A stretch of 64,000 nucleotides of DNA from Neoroseomonas lacus (GTDB lineage: Bacteria > Pseudomonadota > Alphaproteobacteria > Acetobacterales > Acetobacteraceae). Below, in pieces: positions 32,785 to 41,155 of the stretch. The position numbers and the translations under genes were made by a program. Position 1 is the stretch's first letter; each line of letters begins with the position of its first letter. Below the pieces are notes generated by a model that did not search any database, had not been told where the DNA came from, and saw only the letters and a list, made by a program, of their open reading frames with translations. Location of the stretch: the NCBI RefSeq assembly GCF_014644535.1, contig NZ_BMKW01000002.1, positions 521,034 to 585,033 on the forward strand, in the 5' to 3' direction.

Positions 32785-33105
32785 GTGCCAGGCGACGCGC
32801 TGTTCTGGGCCCTCGGAACCGGCTGCTGGCTGCTCGTCGCGAACAGCTTGGCGGTGATCGCCTTTCATCACGACAAGCGCATGGCACAGGCGGGAGGCTG
32901 GCGAATCTCCGAACAGACCCTGCTCATGCTGGCGCTGCTCGGCGGGTCAGGCGGCGCGCTGCTCGCGCGGCAGGCATTCCGCCACAAGACGCGCAAGCAG
33001 CCTTTCGGCGCACAACTGCATGCCATCGTCGGCCTGCAGGTCTTCGGGCTTGCCGGGCTCGGCATGTACGGCGTGACGATGATGGTCACACCGTGGGTCC
33101 GCTGA
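32785..33105 (+). CDS. DUF1294 membrane protein
   Basis: 106-residue protein starting at GTG 32785, six bases after the monooxygenase stop, with about three hydrophobic segments. The conserved DUF1294 pattern is visible: AFHHDKRMAQAGGWRISEQT, then LLALLGGSGGALLARQ-like sequence and RHKTRKQPFG. The family has no established function. Tight spacing suggests co-transcription with the monooxygenase. Confidence 0.85.
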   Translation: MPGDALFWALGTGCWLLVANSLAVIAFHHDKRMAQAGGWRISEQTLLMLALLGGSGGALLARQAFRHKTRKQPFGAQLHAIVGLQVFGLAGLGMYGVTMMVTPWVR

Positions 33106-33157
33106 CGGCCGCGGCGAGATTAACCCGCGGTCAACACTCGTCTCGTACGGTGAAACG

Positions 33158-33445
33158 ATGCAGATCGGGTCCACCGCCCCCATCCAGGGCATGCAGCGCG
33201 CGACCGAGAAGCTCGACCGCGCCGCTGCCACCATCGCCAGCCCCGTGTCGGAGACGGCACGCGGCAGCGATCCTTCCCCCGCGCCGCCTTCTGGTAATCA
33301 GGGTCTCACCGCCGCCCAGGCCAGTGGCGACGTTGAGAGCGCCATGGCCGACGCGGCCCAGGCACGCCGCGCCTATGAGGCGAACGCGAAGGCAATGGAA
33401 CGTCATGATGCGATCGAGCGCCGGGCGATCAGCCTGGGCGCCTGA
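33158..33445 (+). CDS. Small hypothetical protein with a flagellar-rod-like C-terminal motif
   Basis: 95 residues, polar and Ala-rich, with no signal peptide or membrane helix. GGTGA lies five bases before ATG 33158. The segment DAAQARRAYEANAKAMERHD (about 65-84) resembles the C-terminal helix of flagellar rod and hook proteins, in which AQRAYEAN is conserved. No other flagellar gene is in the window, so function is open. Confidence 0.6.
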   Translation: MQIGSTAPIQGMQRATEKLDRAAATIASPVSETARGSDPSPAPPSGNQGLTAAQASGDVESAMADAAQARRAYEANAKAMERHDAIERRAISLGA

Positions 33446-33451
33446 CCCCGG

Positions 33452-33727
33452 TCAGAAGAACAGGTCCGGCCCATCCATGCTGGGGATCTCGATCTTCGCG
33501 TCGTTGAACGAGAACTGCTCCGTCGGAACCGGCCCGGGATCATCCGCGGCAAAGGACTGATCCCCAGGGCCATCATCCACCGCGCGTACGCTGCCGTCGC
33601 CCCAGGTGATGTTGACGCCGCCCGAATGCGTCCCCTTGCCCGAGGCGTCCGACGCCTGGAACCGCAGCGCGTTACCCTCGGGGAGAATGGTCGCCTTGAT
33701 GTGGAGTTCCTTGATCTCGACAGGCAT
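33452..33727 (-). CDS. DUF5908-like small protein
   Basis: 91 residues. The N terminus MPVEIKELHIKATI matches the short conserved opening of DUF5908, a family found mainly with contractile injection and other phage-tail-like systems. The rest is acidic and polar (SDASGKGTHSGGVNITWGDG) and ends in DGPDLFF. AAGGAG lies 7 bases before the ATG, so it is probably translated. It sits after prmA and is not next to any tail gene; the tail module in this window starts about 17 kb away. Function unknown. Confidence 0.6.
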   Translation of the reverse strand: MPVEIKELHIKATILPEGNALRFQASDASGKGTHSGGVNITWGDGSVRAVDDGPGDQSFAADDPGPVPTEQFSFNDAKIEIPSMDGPDLFF

Positions 33728-33784
33728 GGCGCGTCTCCTTCAACGCACCGTCCCGCGAAGCCATGCAGCGCGCAGCGAAATGCT

Positions 33785-34711
33785 TCACGCCCCGCGCCGC
33801 AGCACCAGCGTCGTCCACGGCCCGACATCGATCCGCCGTTCCAGCACCAGCCCCTGCCGCCGATGGGCCACCAGGACCATCCGCGCCTGTGTGCCGAGCA
33901 GCCCCGCGAGGATCGCCGTGCCACGCGGCGCGAGGTGCAGCCCGAGGTCCCGCGCCATCGCACACAAGGGCCGGGCGAGAATATTTGCGAAAATCAGCTC
34001 GTAGCGCACGCCCTTCATCAGCCGGGGCTTCCAGCCATCGGCGAGGATGGTGCGCATGCGCCGCGGGACCAGCTCGTTCATGCGCGCATTCTGCTCGCAG
34101 ACGCGCACGCTCCACGGCTCGATATCCGTCGCCAGTACCGTACAGGGCAGCGTCTTCGCTGCCGCCATCGCCAGGATGCCCGACCCGCTGCCGAGGTCGC
34201 AGACCGTGCGCGGGCGACGATAGGCAATGCCCTCGAACGCCCGCAGGCAGCCTTGCGTCGAGGCATGTTCACCCGACCCGAAGGCCAGCCCCGCATCGAG
34301 CTTCAGCACCACGCGCCCATAGGTCACCGGGTCCGGCACATGGGTCGGGCGAATGACGAAGCGCCGGCCGACCGGCATCTCCGGAAAGGCCTGCACGGTG
34401 CGGGCGAGCCAGCCCTCGGCCTCGACCGGCGCGGCCTGCAGCACCGGCGGGTCGATGCCGGCCACGGCGGCGGCGAGCGCGAGCGCGTCATCCAGTTGAT
34501 CATCATGCGCGCCGGCCTCGCGCACGCCTTCGATGCGCCAGGTGTCGGTCGGCTCGTCGCGGAACAGCGCAACGGTGGTGCAGACCTGTTCCAGCGCGGC
34601 CTCGAAGACCGGCACGGCATGCTCGGGCAGCCCGTCGATCACCAGGGCTTCCAGCGGTTCGGCACGACGGCGCGACAAGGCGCCGGGCGCATCAGGGCCT
34701 GACGGCCGCAT
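33785..34711 (-). CDS. prmA: Ribosomal protein L11 methyltransferase PrmA
   Basis: SAM-dependent enzyme that methylates lysines of ribosomal protein L11. It has 308 residues. The N-terminal substrate-recognition part is followed by the methyltransferase domain with LAFGSGEHASTQGCL (PrmA form of the AFGTGxHxTT motif), VCDLGSGSGILAMAA, TDIEPWSV and FANILARPL. Its ATG shares a base with the uvrD stop (TGATG), so the genes are probably co-translated. Confidence 0.92.
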   Translation of the reverse strand: MRPSGPDAPGALSRRRAEPLEALVIDGLPEHAVPVFEAALEQVCTTVALFRDEPTDTWRIEGVREAGAHDDQLDDALALAAAVAGIDPPVLQAAPVEAEGWLARTVQAFPEMPVGRRFVIRPTHVPDPVTYGRVVLKLDAGLAFGSGEHASTQGCLRAFEGIAYRRPRTVCDLGSGSGILAMAAAKTLPCTVLATDIEPWSVRVCEQNARMNELVPRRMRTILADGWKPRLMKGVRYELIFANILARPLCAMARDLGLHLAPRGTAILAGLLGTQARMVLVAHRRQGLVLERRIDVGPWTTLVLRRGA

Positions 34712-36903
34712 CAGGTCTTCTCCACGAAACTGTCGAGCAGGCGCTTCTCGCCGGCTTTCTCGAAGGCGATGTCGAGACGGTTCTCATCGATCGCGAGGAC
34801 GCGCCCATAGCCGAATTTCTGGTGGAAGACACGCTCGCCCACCTTGAAGGCGGAGGATGCGGCGGGCCGCGGCTTCACTTCCCACGCACCGGCCTCGATC
34901 ATCCGCCGTGGACGCTGGGCGAACATCCCACCGCCGGCGAAAACCGAGGCGCGGGGGCGGTTGTCCCGCTGCGTGCTGCCTTCGCGAATGATCTCGCTCG
35001 CGGGCAGTTCGTCGAGGAAACGCGACGGGATCTGCGCCTGCCAATTGCCGAAGATATTGCGGTTCGCCGCATGGCTGATCACCGCCACGCGCCGCGCCCG
35101 GGTGATACCGACATAGGCGAGGCGTCGTTCCTCCTCGAGCGCCTTGTCGCCGCCTTCGTCGATGCTGCGGCGGGAGGGAAACACGCCTTCCTCCCAGCCC
35201 GGCAAGAACACCATGTCGAATTCCAGCCCCTTGGCGCCGTGCAGCGTCATCAGCGAGACCCGCTCGCCTTCCGCCGCCTCATCGTTGTCCATCACGAGGG
35301 CGACGTGTTCGAGGAAGGCGGCCAGACTCTCATAATCCGCCATGGCGCTGACGAGTTCCTTGAGGTTCTCCAGCCGCCCCGGCGCCTCGGGCGATTTGTC
35401 CTGCTGCCACATCGGCGCATAGCCGCTCTCATCGAGCAGCGTCTGCGCCATTACGATATGGCCCTCGACATCCAGCATCGCGCGCCAACGCTCGAAGCCC
35501 TGCAGCAACTCGCGCAGCGCCTCGCGCGCCTTGGCCTGCTTGATCGCGCCGGTCTCCAGCGCGCGCGACGCGGCGAGACAGAGCGGGATGGACTCACTGC
35601 GCGCGATGGCGTGCATCGCCTGCATCGCCGTATCGCCCAAGCCCCGCTTGGGCAGGTTGACGATGCGCTCGAAGGCGAGGTCGTCCGCCGGCTGCGCGAC
35701 GACACGGAAATACGCCATGGCATCGCGGATTTCCGCGCGTTCGTAAAAGCGTGCGCCGCCGATGATGCGATAGGGCAGGCCGATCGCGATCAACCGTTCC
35801 TCCAGCGCGCGATGCAGGAAGCCGGCGCGCACCAGGATGGCGATCTCGCCGAGCGACTGCCCCTCGCGCTGCGCGGCCTCGATGCGTTCGCCGATCATGC
35901 GCGCTTCTTCCTCGCTGTCCCAGGCCGAGATGACGCGGACCTTCTCGCCCTCTGCATCGTTGCGGCCCGCGCGCAGCGTCTTGCCGAGACGATCGGTGTT
36001 GTGCGCGATCAGCCCGGCGGCGGTGGCGAGAATGGGCTTGGTCGAACGATAGTTGGATTCCAGCCTGACGACCTGCGCGCCGGGGAAGTCCTTCTCGAAG
36101 CGCAGGATGTTCTCGATCTCGGCGCCGCGCCAGGAATAGATCGACTGGTCGTCGTCGCCGACGCAGCAGATGTTCCTGTGCCCCTGCGCCAACAGCCGCA
36201 GCCAGTAATACTGCACCAGGTTGGTGTCCTGGTATTCGTCGACCAGGATATAGCGGAAGCGGCGATGGTACTCGGCGAGGATGTCGGGATGGTTGCGCAG
36301 CAGCGTCACCACATGCATCAGCAGGTCGCCGAAGTCGCAGGCGTTGAGCGCTTTCAACCGGTCCTGGTAGGCGACGTAGAGTTCGGTCGCGCGCCCGCCG
36401 GCATAGTCGGTGTCCTCCGCCGGCGTCACCGCGGTGGGTTCGAGCCCCTTGTCCTTCCAGCGCTGGATGACTGCCATCAGCCCGTTGGGCGGCCAGCGCT
36501 TGGTGTCGATGCGCGCGGCTTCCATCACCTGCTTGAGCAGCCGGGTCTGGTCGTCGGTGTCGAGGATGGTGAAGTTCGAATTCAGCCCGAGTTGTTCGGC
36601 ATGCCGGCGCAGCATGCGTGCCGCCAGCGCATGGAAGGTGCCGAGCCACAATCCTTCGGCCGGCTCGCCAAGCAGCGCGGAGACGCGTTCGCGCATCTCC
36701 CGCGCCGCCTTGTTGGTGAAGGTGACGGCAAGCACCTGCGACGGATAGGCCTTGCCCTGCAACAGGATGTGGGCGAAGCGCGTGGTCAGCACCCGCGTCT
36801 TGCCCGTCCCCGCCCCGGCCAGCACCAACAACGGCCCATCCACAGCCTCGACCGCGGCGCGCTGCTCCGGGTTCAACCGCGCCAGATAATCATCCCCGCT
36901 CAT
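34711..36903 (-). CDS. uvrD: DNA helicase UvrD/PcrA (SF1A)
   Basis: 3'-5' helicase for nucleotide-excision and mismatch repair and removal of RecA filaments. ATG 36903 gives 730 residues, normal for the family. It has LNPEQRAAVEAVDGPLLVLA, Walker A GAGTGKTR, FTNKAAREM, the DEYQDTN box, GDDDQSIYSWRGA, and SLMTLHGAKGLEFDMVF near the C-terminal helicase core. The last 45 residues (FKVGERVFHQKFGYGRVLAI) form the Tudor-like tail that contacts RNA polymerase in PcrA and UvrD. GGGGAAGGGGC precedes the start. Confidence 0.96.
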   Translation of the reverse strand: MSGDDYLARLNPEQRAAVEAVDGPLLVLAGAGTGKTRVLTTRFAHILLQGKAYPSQVLAVTFTNKAAREMRERVSALLGEPAEGLWLGTFHALAARMLRRHAEQLGLNSNFTILDTDDQTRLLKQVMEAARIDTKRWPPNGLMAVIQRWKDKGLEPTAVTPAEDTDYAGGRATELYVAYQDRLKALNACDFGDLLMHVVTLLRNHPDILAEYHRRFRYILVDEYQDTNLVQYYWLRLLAQGHRNICCVGDDDQSIYSWRGAEIENILRFEKDFPGAQVVRLESNYRSTKPILATAAGLIAHNTDRLGKTLRAGRNDAEGEKVRVISAWDSEEEARMIGERIEAAQREGQSLGEIAILVRAGFLHRALEERLIAIGLPYRIIGGARFYERAEIRDAMAYFRVVAQPADDLAFERIVNLPKRGLGDTAMQAMHAIARSESIPLCLAASRALETGAIKQAKAREALRELLQGFERWRAMLDVEGHIVMAQTLLDESGYAPMWQQDKSPEAPGRLENLKELVSAMADYESLAAFLEHVALVMDNDEAAEGERVSLMTLHGAKGLEFDMVFLPGWEEGVFPSRRSIDEGGDKALEEERRLAYVGITRARRVAVISHAANRNIFGNWQAQIPSRFLDELPASEIIREGSTQRDNRPRASVFAGGGMFAQRPRRMIEAGAWEVKPRPAASSAFKVGERVFHQKFGYGRVLAIDENRLDIAFEKAGEKRLLDSFVEKT

Positions 36904-37148
36904 GATGGGCGGTGCCCCTTCCCCTTGCGTGCCCTGGTGACTGACAAAAGAAGGAGGGGGCGCGGGCGCATACCCACTTATACCGAACATACCTGCATCC
37001 GTCATGACTGCCGCCATCGCGTGGATCACGGACCGGCCACAGGTTTAAATCGGAGATACACAACCGACGATCCCAATACGTGACGATTTCGATCTGATCG
37101 CCGCCATCGTAGCCACGCGAGGTTGGCTCGGGGCCGAGAGTTCGAATC

Positions 37149-37168
37149 CCCACCGCTGCAGCGGTGGG
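37149..37168. repeat. 20-bp perfect palindrome
   Basis: CCCACCGCTGCAGCGGTGGG is fully self-complementary with a PstI-type CTGCAG centre. It could be a dimeric repressor site or a stem without a loop. There is no T tract to suggest termination. Confidence 0.8.
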
Positions 37169-37210
37169 AACTGAGAACACAACTCTCTCTGGGCGTTGCC
37201 CGGGTGCCGG

Positions 37211-37231
37211 CGCTGGCCGAGACGGCCAGCG
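37211..37231. repeat. 9-bp stem hairpin
   Basis: CGCTGGCCG pairs with CGGCCAGCG across a three-base AGA loop, about 90 bases beyond the GMC stop on its transcript. It may help end GMC transcription, but no U tract follows in either direction. Confidence 0.6.
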
Positions 37232-37321
37232 GGCTTCGCACGCCTGATCAAGCAGCGGGCCGCCCCCGGCCCGCACCGGCCGGTCGGCCCGCCTGCATAG
37301 TGTCGGCGACGTCTGCCTGAC

Positions 37322-38938
37322 CTACGGCTTCGCGATGGACTGACCAAGCATCATCGCCGCGGCCTTCGCTGCGATCATCATCGTCGTCGCATTCGTATTG
37401 GCCGAGACGATCCGTGGCATGACCGAGGCATCGGCCACGCGCAACGCGTCGATGCCGCGCAACCGAAGTTCTGGCGTCACGGGCGCGCCGTCGCCACCCA
37501 TGCGGCAGGTGCCGCACAGGTGATAGACGGTCGATCCCTTCGCCTGGGCGTAGGCGAGCAGAGCCGCGTCATCCTGCCGCGCCGGACCGGGCGCGGTCTC
37601 CGCCGCCGACCAGCGCGCGAGGGCGCGCGCGCCCAACAGCCGGCGCGCGACGCGCAGCCCGGCGACGGCCGCCTCGCGATCCTCGGTCGCCATAAGGTAG
37701 TTCGGCTGGATGGCCGGTGCTTGGCGAGGGTCCGCGTCCCTGGCGCGCACGAATCCACGGCTCTCGGGCCGGCACTGCCAGACGCCGATGGTCATGCCCG
37801 GCACGTCCTGCAACCGCCCTGTCACGCCTTCCTCGGAATAGGAGGCGGGGGTGAAGACAAATTGCAGGTCGGGCTCGTCGAGTGTCTCACGCGACCGGGC
37901 GAAGGCGCCGGCATGGGCGGGGCTGAAGGCGAGCATGCCACGCCGCGTCAGCAGCCAGCGCGCCATCTCCCACCACAGGCGCGGCGGCCGCGCCTGCTCG
38001 TTCAGCGTGACCGGACGGGTGACGCGATGCACCACGCGCGTGGCGTAATGGTCCTGCAGATTCTCGCCGACACCCGGATTATCGGCGATGACCGGCGCGC
38101 CGAGCGCCCGCGACAGCGCCGCCGGGCCGAGGCCCGAGACCTGCAGCAGATGCGGTGTCCCGATCGCGCCCGCGGCCAGCACGATGTCGCCCTTCGCATG
38201 CGCCGTCAGCGTACGGCCGTCACGGGCGAAGGTGACGCCAGTGGCGCGGCCCGCCTGCGTCTCGATGCGCAGCACCTGCGCGCCGGTGACGACGCGCAGG
38301 TTGGCGCGGCCGCGGACCGGGGCGAGGAAGGCGCTCGCCGCGCTGAGGCGCCGGCCGCGGCGGATGCTGCGCTGGTAGGTGAAGACACCCTCCTGCGCTG
38401 CGCCGTTGTAGTCCGGGTTGCGCGCCAGGCCGCATTCGGCGCCGCCCTGCAGGAAGGCGTCCACGATCGGATGCAGCACGGGGATGTCGGAGACATGCTG
38501 CGGCCCACCGGCGCCGCGATGCGCATCGTCGCGGTAGTCCTCGAGGCTGCGGAAGTGGGGCAGCACATCCGCATGCGACCAGCCCCGGCAGCCCGCCTGT
38601 GCCCAGTCGTCGAAGTCCCGCGCCGATCCGCGCACCCAGAGATGCCCATTGATCGCCGAGGAGCCGCCCAGCACGCGCCCGCGCGGCGTATGGAGCATGC
38701 GCCCATTCACGCCGGGGCCGGGTTCAGTGGCGAAGTTCCAGTTGAAGCGTGGATCGCGGAAGGTCTTGAGGAAGCCGGCCGGCACCTGGAGGTAGGGGTG
38801 TCGCGCCTCACCACCCGCTTCCAGCAGCAGCACGCGGCGGCGCGGATCGGCCGAGAGGCGATTGGCCAGCACGCAGCCCGCGCTGCCCGCGCCGACGATG
38901 ATGTGGTCCCAATCGCCCTCGAAAGTCTCCGCCGTCAT
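37322..38938 (-). CDS. GMC family FAD oxidoreductase (choline dehydrogenase-like)
   Basis: Flavoprotein of 538 residues predicted to oxidise a primary or sugar alcohol. The ADP-binding loop is IIVGAGSAGCVLANRLS (about 12-28), the GMC signature 1 is GGSSAINGHLWVRG, and the second signature region is LAAGAIGTPHLLQVSGLG. The active-site His lies in TVYHLCGTCRMG, followed by RVADASVMP and NTNATTMMIA. Start ATG 38938 overlaps the TauD stop as ATGA, so the two enzymes are co-expressed. The alcohol substrate cannot be told. Confidence 0.92.
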   Translation of the reverse strand: MTAETFEGDWDHIIVGAGSAGCVLANRLSADPRRRVLLLEAGGEARHPYLQVPAGFLKTFRDPRFNWNFATEPGPGVNGRMLHTPRGRVLGGSSAINGHLWVRGSARDFDDWAQAGCRGWSHADVLPHFRSLEDYRDDAHRGAGGPQHVSDIPVLHPIVDAFLQGGAECGLARNPDYNGAAQEGVFTYQRSIRRGRRLSAASAFLAPVRGRANLRVVTGAQVLRIETQAGRATGVTFARDGRTLTAHAKGDIVLAAGAIGTPHLLQVSGLGPAALSRALGAPVIADNPGVGENLQDHYATRVVHRVTRPVTLNEQARPPRLWWEMARWLLTRRGMLAFSPAHAGAFARSRETLDEPDLQFVFTPASYSEEGVTGRLQDVPGMTIGVWQCRPESRGFVRARDADPRQAPAIQPNYLMATEDREAAVAGLRVARRLLGARALARWSAAETAPGPARQDDAALLAYAQAKGSTVYHLCGTCRMGGDGAPVTPELRLRGIDALRVADASVMPRIVSANTNATTMMIAAKAAAMMLGQSIAKP

Positions 38939-39795
38939 GCCGCCGCAGCAAGGGTCGGCGCGGTGCCGGCGACGCAAGTGCGAACCATGTGGCGCCGTTC
39001 CGTCGTCGTCGCGAAGGGGGTGGCACGGTGCAGCACGGCGCGGTTGTCCCACATCACCAGATCATGGGGCCGCCACCTGTGCGCGTAGGTGAAGGCAGGC
39101 TGCGTCGCCAGCGCCATCAGCCGATCGATCAGCGCGCGCGACTGCGCCTCGCCCATCCCCTCGATGCTGCGGGCATGCGCGCCGAGATACAGGGCCGGGC
39201 CATGCGGGTTCTCCTCGAGCACCAGCGCTTGGCGCACCGGCGGGTGCTGGCTGTGTTCGGCCTCGGTCACCAGCGCGGCATCGACACGCGTGCGCGACCA
39301 GCCGAAATCGTGGATCGCGACACGGCCCCGCAAGGCGTCCTGCTCGGCCGGATCGAGCGCCGCGAAGGCCGCGCGCATGGAGGCGAATTCCGTATCCCCG
39401 CCGGCCGAGGGAATCTCCCGCGCCGAGAGCAGCGAGGCCCGCGCCGGCAGCGGCTTGAAGGATGAATCATGGTGCCAGAACCGGTTCGCCTTGTTGTTCA
39501 GCACCTGCTTGTCGGTGGGCGCCGTGATCGCGCCGTCCGGGCCGATATTGGACAGGATGATCACCGGGCTCCCCGCCCCGGGTGCGCCGGGACGGGTGCG
39601 TTCGAGCGGCCCGAACCCCTCGCTGAAGGCGATCTGCGCCGCGTCGTCGATCCGCTGGTCGGGAAAGACCAGCACCGAGAAGCGATCGAGCGCGTCGCGC
39701 AGTGCGGCCATGCGCGCCGCGTCCACGCCGCGGGCGATATCGATGCCGGTGATGCGGGCGCCGAGAACGGGGGTGAGCGGGGTTGTCTCGATCAT
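38935..39795 (-). CDS. TauD/TfdA family 2-oxoglutarate-dependent dioxygenase
   Basis: Fe(II)/2-oxoglutarate dioxygenase of 286 residues. AAGGAGG precedes ATG 39795 at good spacing. The facial triad is visible as His-x-Asp in WHHDSSFKPLPA and a distal His in DNRAVLHRATPF, followed by the 2-oxoglutarate Arg (RRHMVRTCVAG). TDKQVLNNKANRFWHHD is typical of the TauD branch. Family members hydroxylate taurine, sulfonates, carnitine precursors or chlorophenoxyacetates; the substrate here is unknown. It lies between a LysR gene and the GMC gene in one likely operon. Confidence 0.9.
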   Translation of the reverse strand: MIETTPLTPVLGARITGIDIARGVDAARMAALRDALDRFSVLVFPDQRIDDAAQIAFSEGFGPLERTRPGAPGAGSPVIILSNIGPDGAITAPTDKQVLNNKANRFWHHDSSFKPLPARASLLSAREIPSAGGDTEFASMRAAFAALDPAEQDALRGRVAIHDFGWSRTRVDAALVTEAEHSQHPPVRQALVLEENPHGPALYLGAHARSIEGMGEAQSRALIDRLMALATQPAFTYAHRWRPHDLVMWDNRAVLHRATPFATTTERRHMVRTCVAGTAPTLAAAA

Positions 39796-39874
39796 GGGGC
39801 GTTTCCTCCTTCCCCCACCTTGGCGCCGCGTCGCATTCGGGCGCCAGCCGCCATCTTCGCAAAACACTCTGCCG

Positions 39875-40780
39875 TCAGGCGGCAGGATCCGCGACGGCGA
39901 GCAGATGCGCGACGAAGGCAGCGATCTTTGCCGGCAGGCGATCGGCGCGGAGATGCACAGCATGAATCTCGGCCTGGTAGCGCCCGGGCCAGGCCGGCAG
40001 GCCGGGCAGCAGCGGCGTCAGGCGACCGCTGGCGACGTCCTCGCCGAGCATCCATTCGGGCAGGAGCACCAAGCCCATGCCATCCAGCGCTGCCTGGCGC
40101 AGCGCCTCCCCGCTATTGGAGCGGAACGGCCCGGACACCGCGACCTCCTGCCGCGCGCCGTCGGCGGTGGTGAAGACCCAGATCGGCGCCTCGTCGGCCT
40201 CGCGATAGATCAGACAGGGGTGCTGCAGTACGGCCTCGGGCGAGGCCGGGGCGCCGTGCCGTGCGATGTAGCCTGGGCTGGCACACAGGATGCGCCGGCC
40301 CGATGCCAGCCGGTGCCCGATGAAGGATTTTCCCGCCGGCAGGCCGAGGCGGATGACCAGGTCCACCCCATGCGCGGGCACAAGCCCGGTCTGCTCGGTC
40401 AGCTCCAGGTCGATCTCCACCCGCGGATGCGCGGCGCGGAAGCCGGCGAGATGCGGCACCACATGCCGCAGCGCATAGGAGCGCCGCGCGACGACGCGCA
40501 GCGTGCCGGTTGCTTCCTCGTGCATCTCGCGCGCCTCGACCATGGCGGCGTCGAGGCTCTCGAGCAGAGGCATGATGCGGGCAGCCAAGCGCCGCCCCGC
40601 CTCTGTCGGCGCGACATGGCGCGTCGTGCGGTCGAACAGCCGCAGCGCGAGTTCATCCTCCAGGTCACGCAGCGCCCGCGATGCGGCAGTTGCTGACAGC
40701 CCGAGCGAGCGACCCGCCGCGGCGATGCCGCCCCGATCGAGGGTGCGCAGGAAAAGCCGGAGAGCGGTCAGCCGGTCCAT
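39875..40780 (-). CDS. LysR-type transcriptional regulator
   Basis: 301 residues with an N-terminal winged helix-turn-helix (about 1-60: LFLRTLDRGGIAAAGRSLGL, SATAASRALRDLEDELALRLF) and a C-terminal periplasmic-binding-like effector domain. It is encoded 79 bases upstream of the TauD gene in the same direction, an unusual arrangement, since LysR genes are mostly divergent. It probably controls the TauD-GMC pair and itself. The effector is unknown. Confidence 0.9.
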   Translation of the reverse strand: MDRLTALRLFLRTLDRGGIAAAGRSLGLSATAASRALRDLEDELALRLFDRTTRHVAPTEAGRRLAARIMPLLESLDAAMVEAREMHEEATGTLRVVARRSYALRHVVPHLAGFRAAHPRVEIDLELTEQTGLVPAHGVDLVIRLGLPAGKSFIGHRLASGRRILCASPGYIARHGAPASPEAVLQHPCLIYREADEAPIWVFTTADGARQEVAVSGPFRSNSGEALRQAALDGMGLVLLPEWMLGEDVASGRLTPLLPGLPAWPGRYQAEIHAVHLRADRLPAKIAAFVAHLLAVADPAA

Positions 40781-41155
40781 GATGCAACGCTAGGGCGGCC
40801 ACGCCGGGGCCGGAAGCGGGGTTGATCGGGCGCGGGCCGGGGGTGTGCCGGCTGCCTAACCATCCTGACGCTCTGGGGGCGCCCTCTGACGATTCCTCCC
40901 ATGTGGCGACGCCTACCGAGCACTGCGGAAGTACCTTTGCACCAGGGCAGCCCGGAGAATGTTGTGAACAGAATCTGTTGGCCGACTGATCTCTACCCGC
41001 AAGCCGTCCATGGAAGCGGGGTAACTTCAACTCCAACTTCAGTGTTTTCATTGCGAGAAGAGTCGGATGACCGCTACGCTGGTCATCCAGTGGACTGATC
41101 GCCCCGCGATCTGGGACGTGCTGCCCAAGGCCGGTCCCAGGGAGCGCGAGTGACC
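40781..41155. other. Divergent intergenic region between LysR and MFS genes
   Basis: 375 bases with no clear gene. It is less GC-rich than its surroundings at about 40930-41060. An AACTTCA direct repeat (AACTTCAACTCCAACTTCA, 41026-41044) lies in a likely promoter zone. A 28-codon frame (41067-41153) starts behind GAGAAGAGTCGG and ends two bases before the MFS ATG; it could be a leader or a remnant. Confidence 0.5.

Larger units (their letters stand above)
36904..37321. other. Intergenic region with two hairpins and no gene
   Basis: 418 bases between the uvrD start and the 3' end of the GMC gene. It contains the uvrD leader (36904-36960, including CCCCCTCCTTCTT on the minus strand), a GTTTAAAT patch, a 20-bp palindrome at 37149-37168, a second hairpin at 37211-37231, and a tRNA-like GTTCGAATCC at 37140-37149 that does not fold as a tRNA. 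No open frame here resembles a known protein. Confidence 0.6.

Noticed and set aside
37130-37170. tRNA-like GTTCGAATCC sequence
   Set aside because: The T-loop string is present, but no acceptor, D or anticodon arms can be paired around it on either strand.
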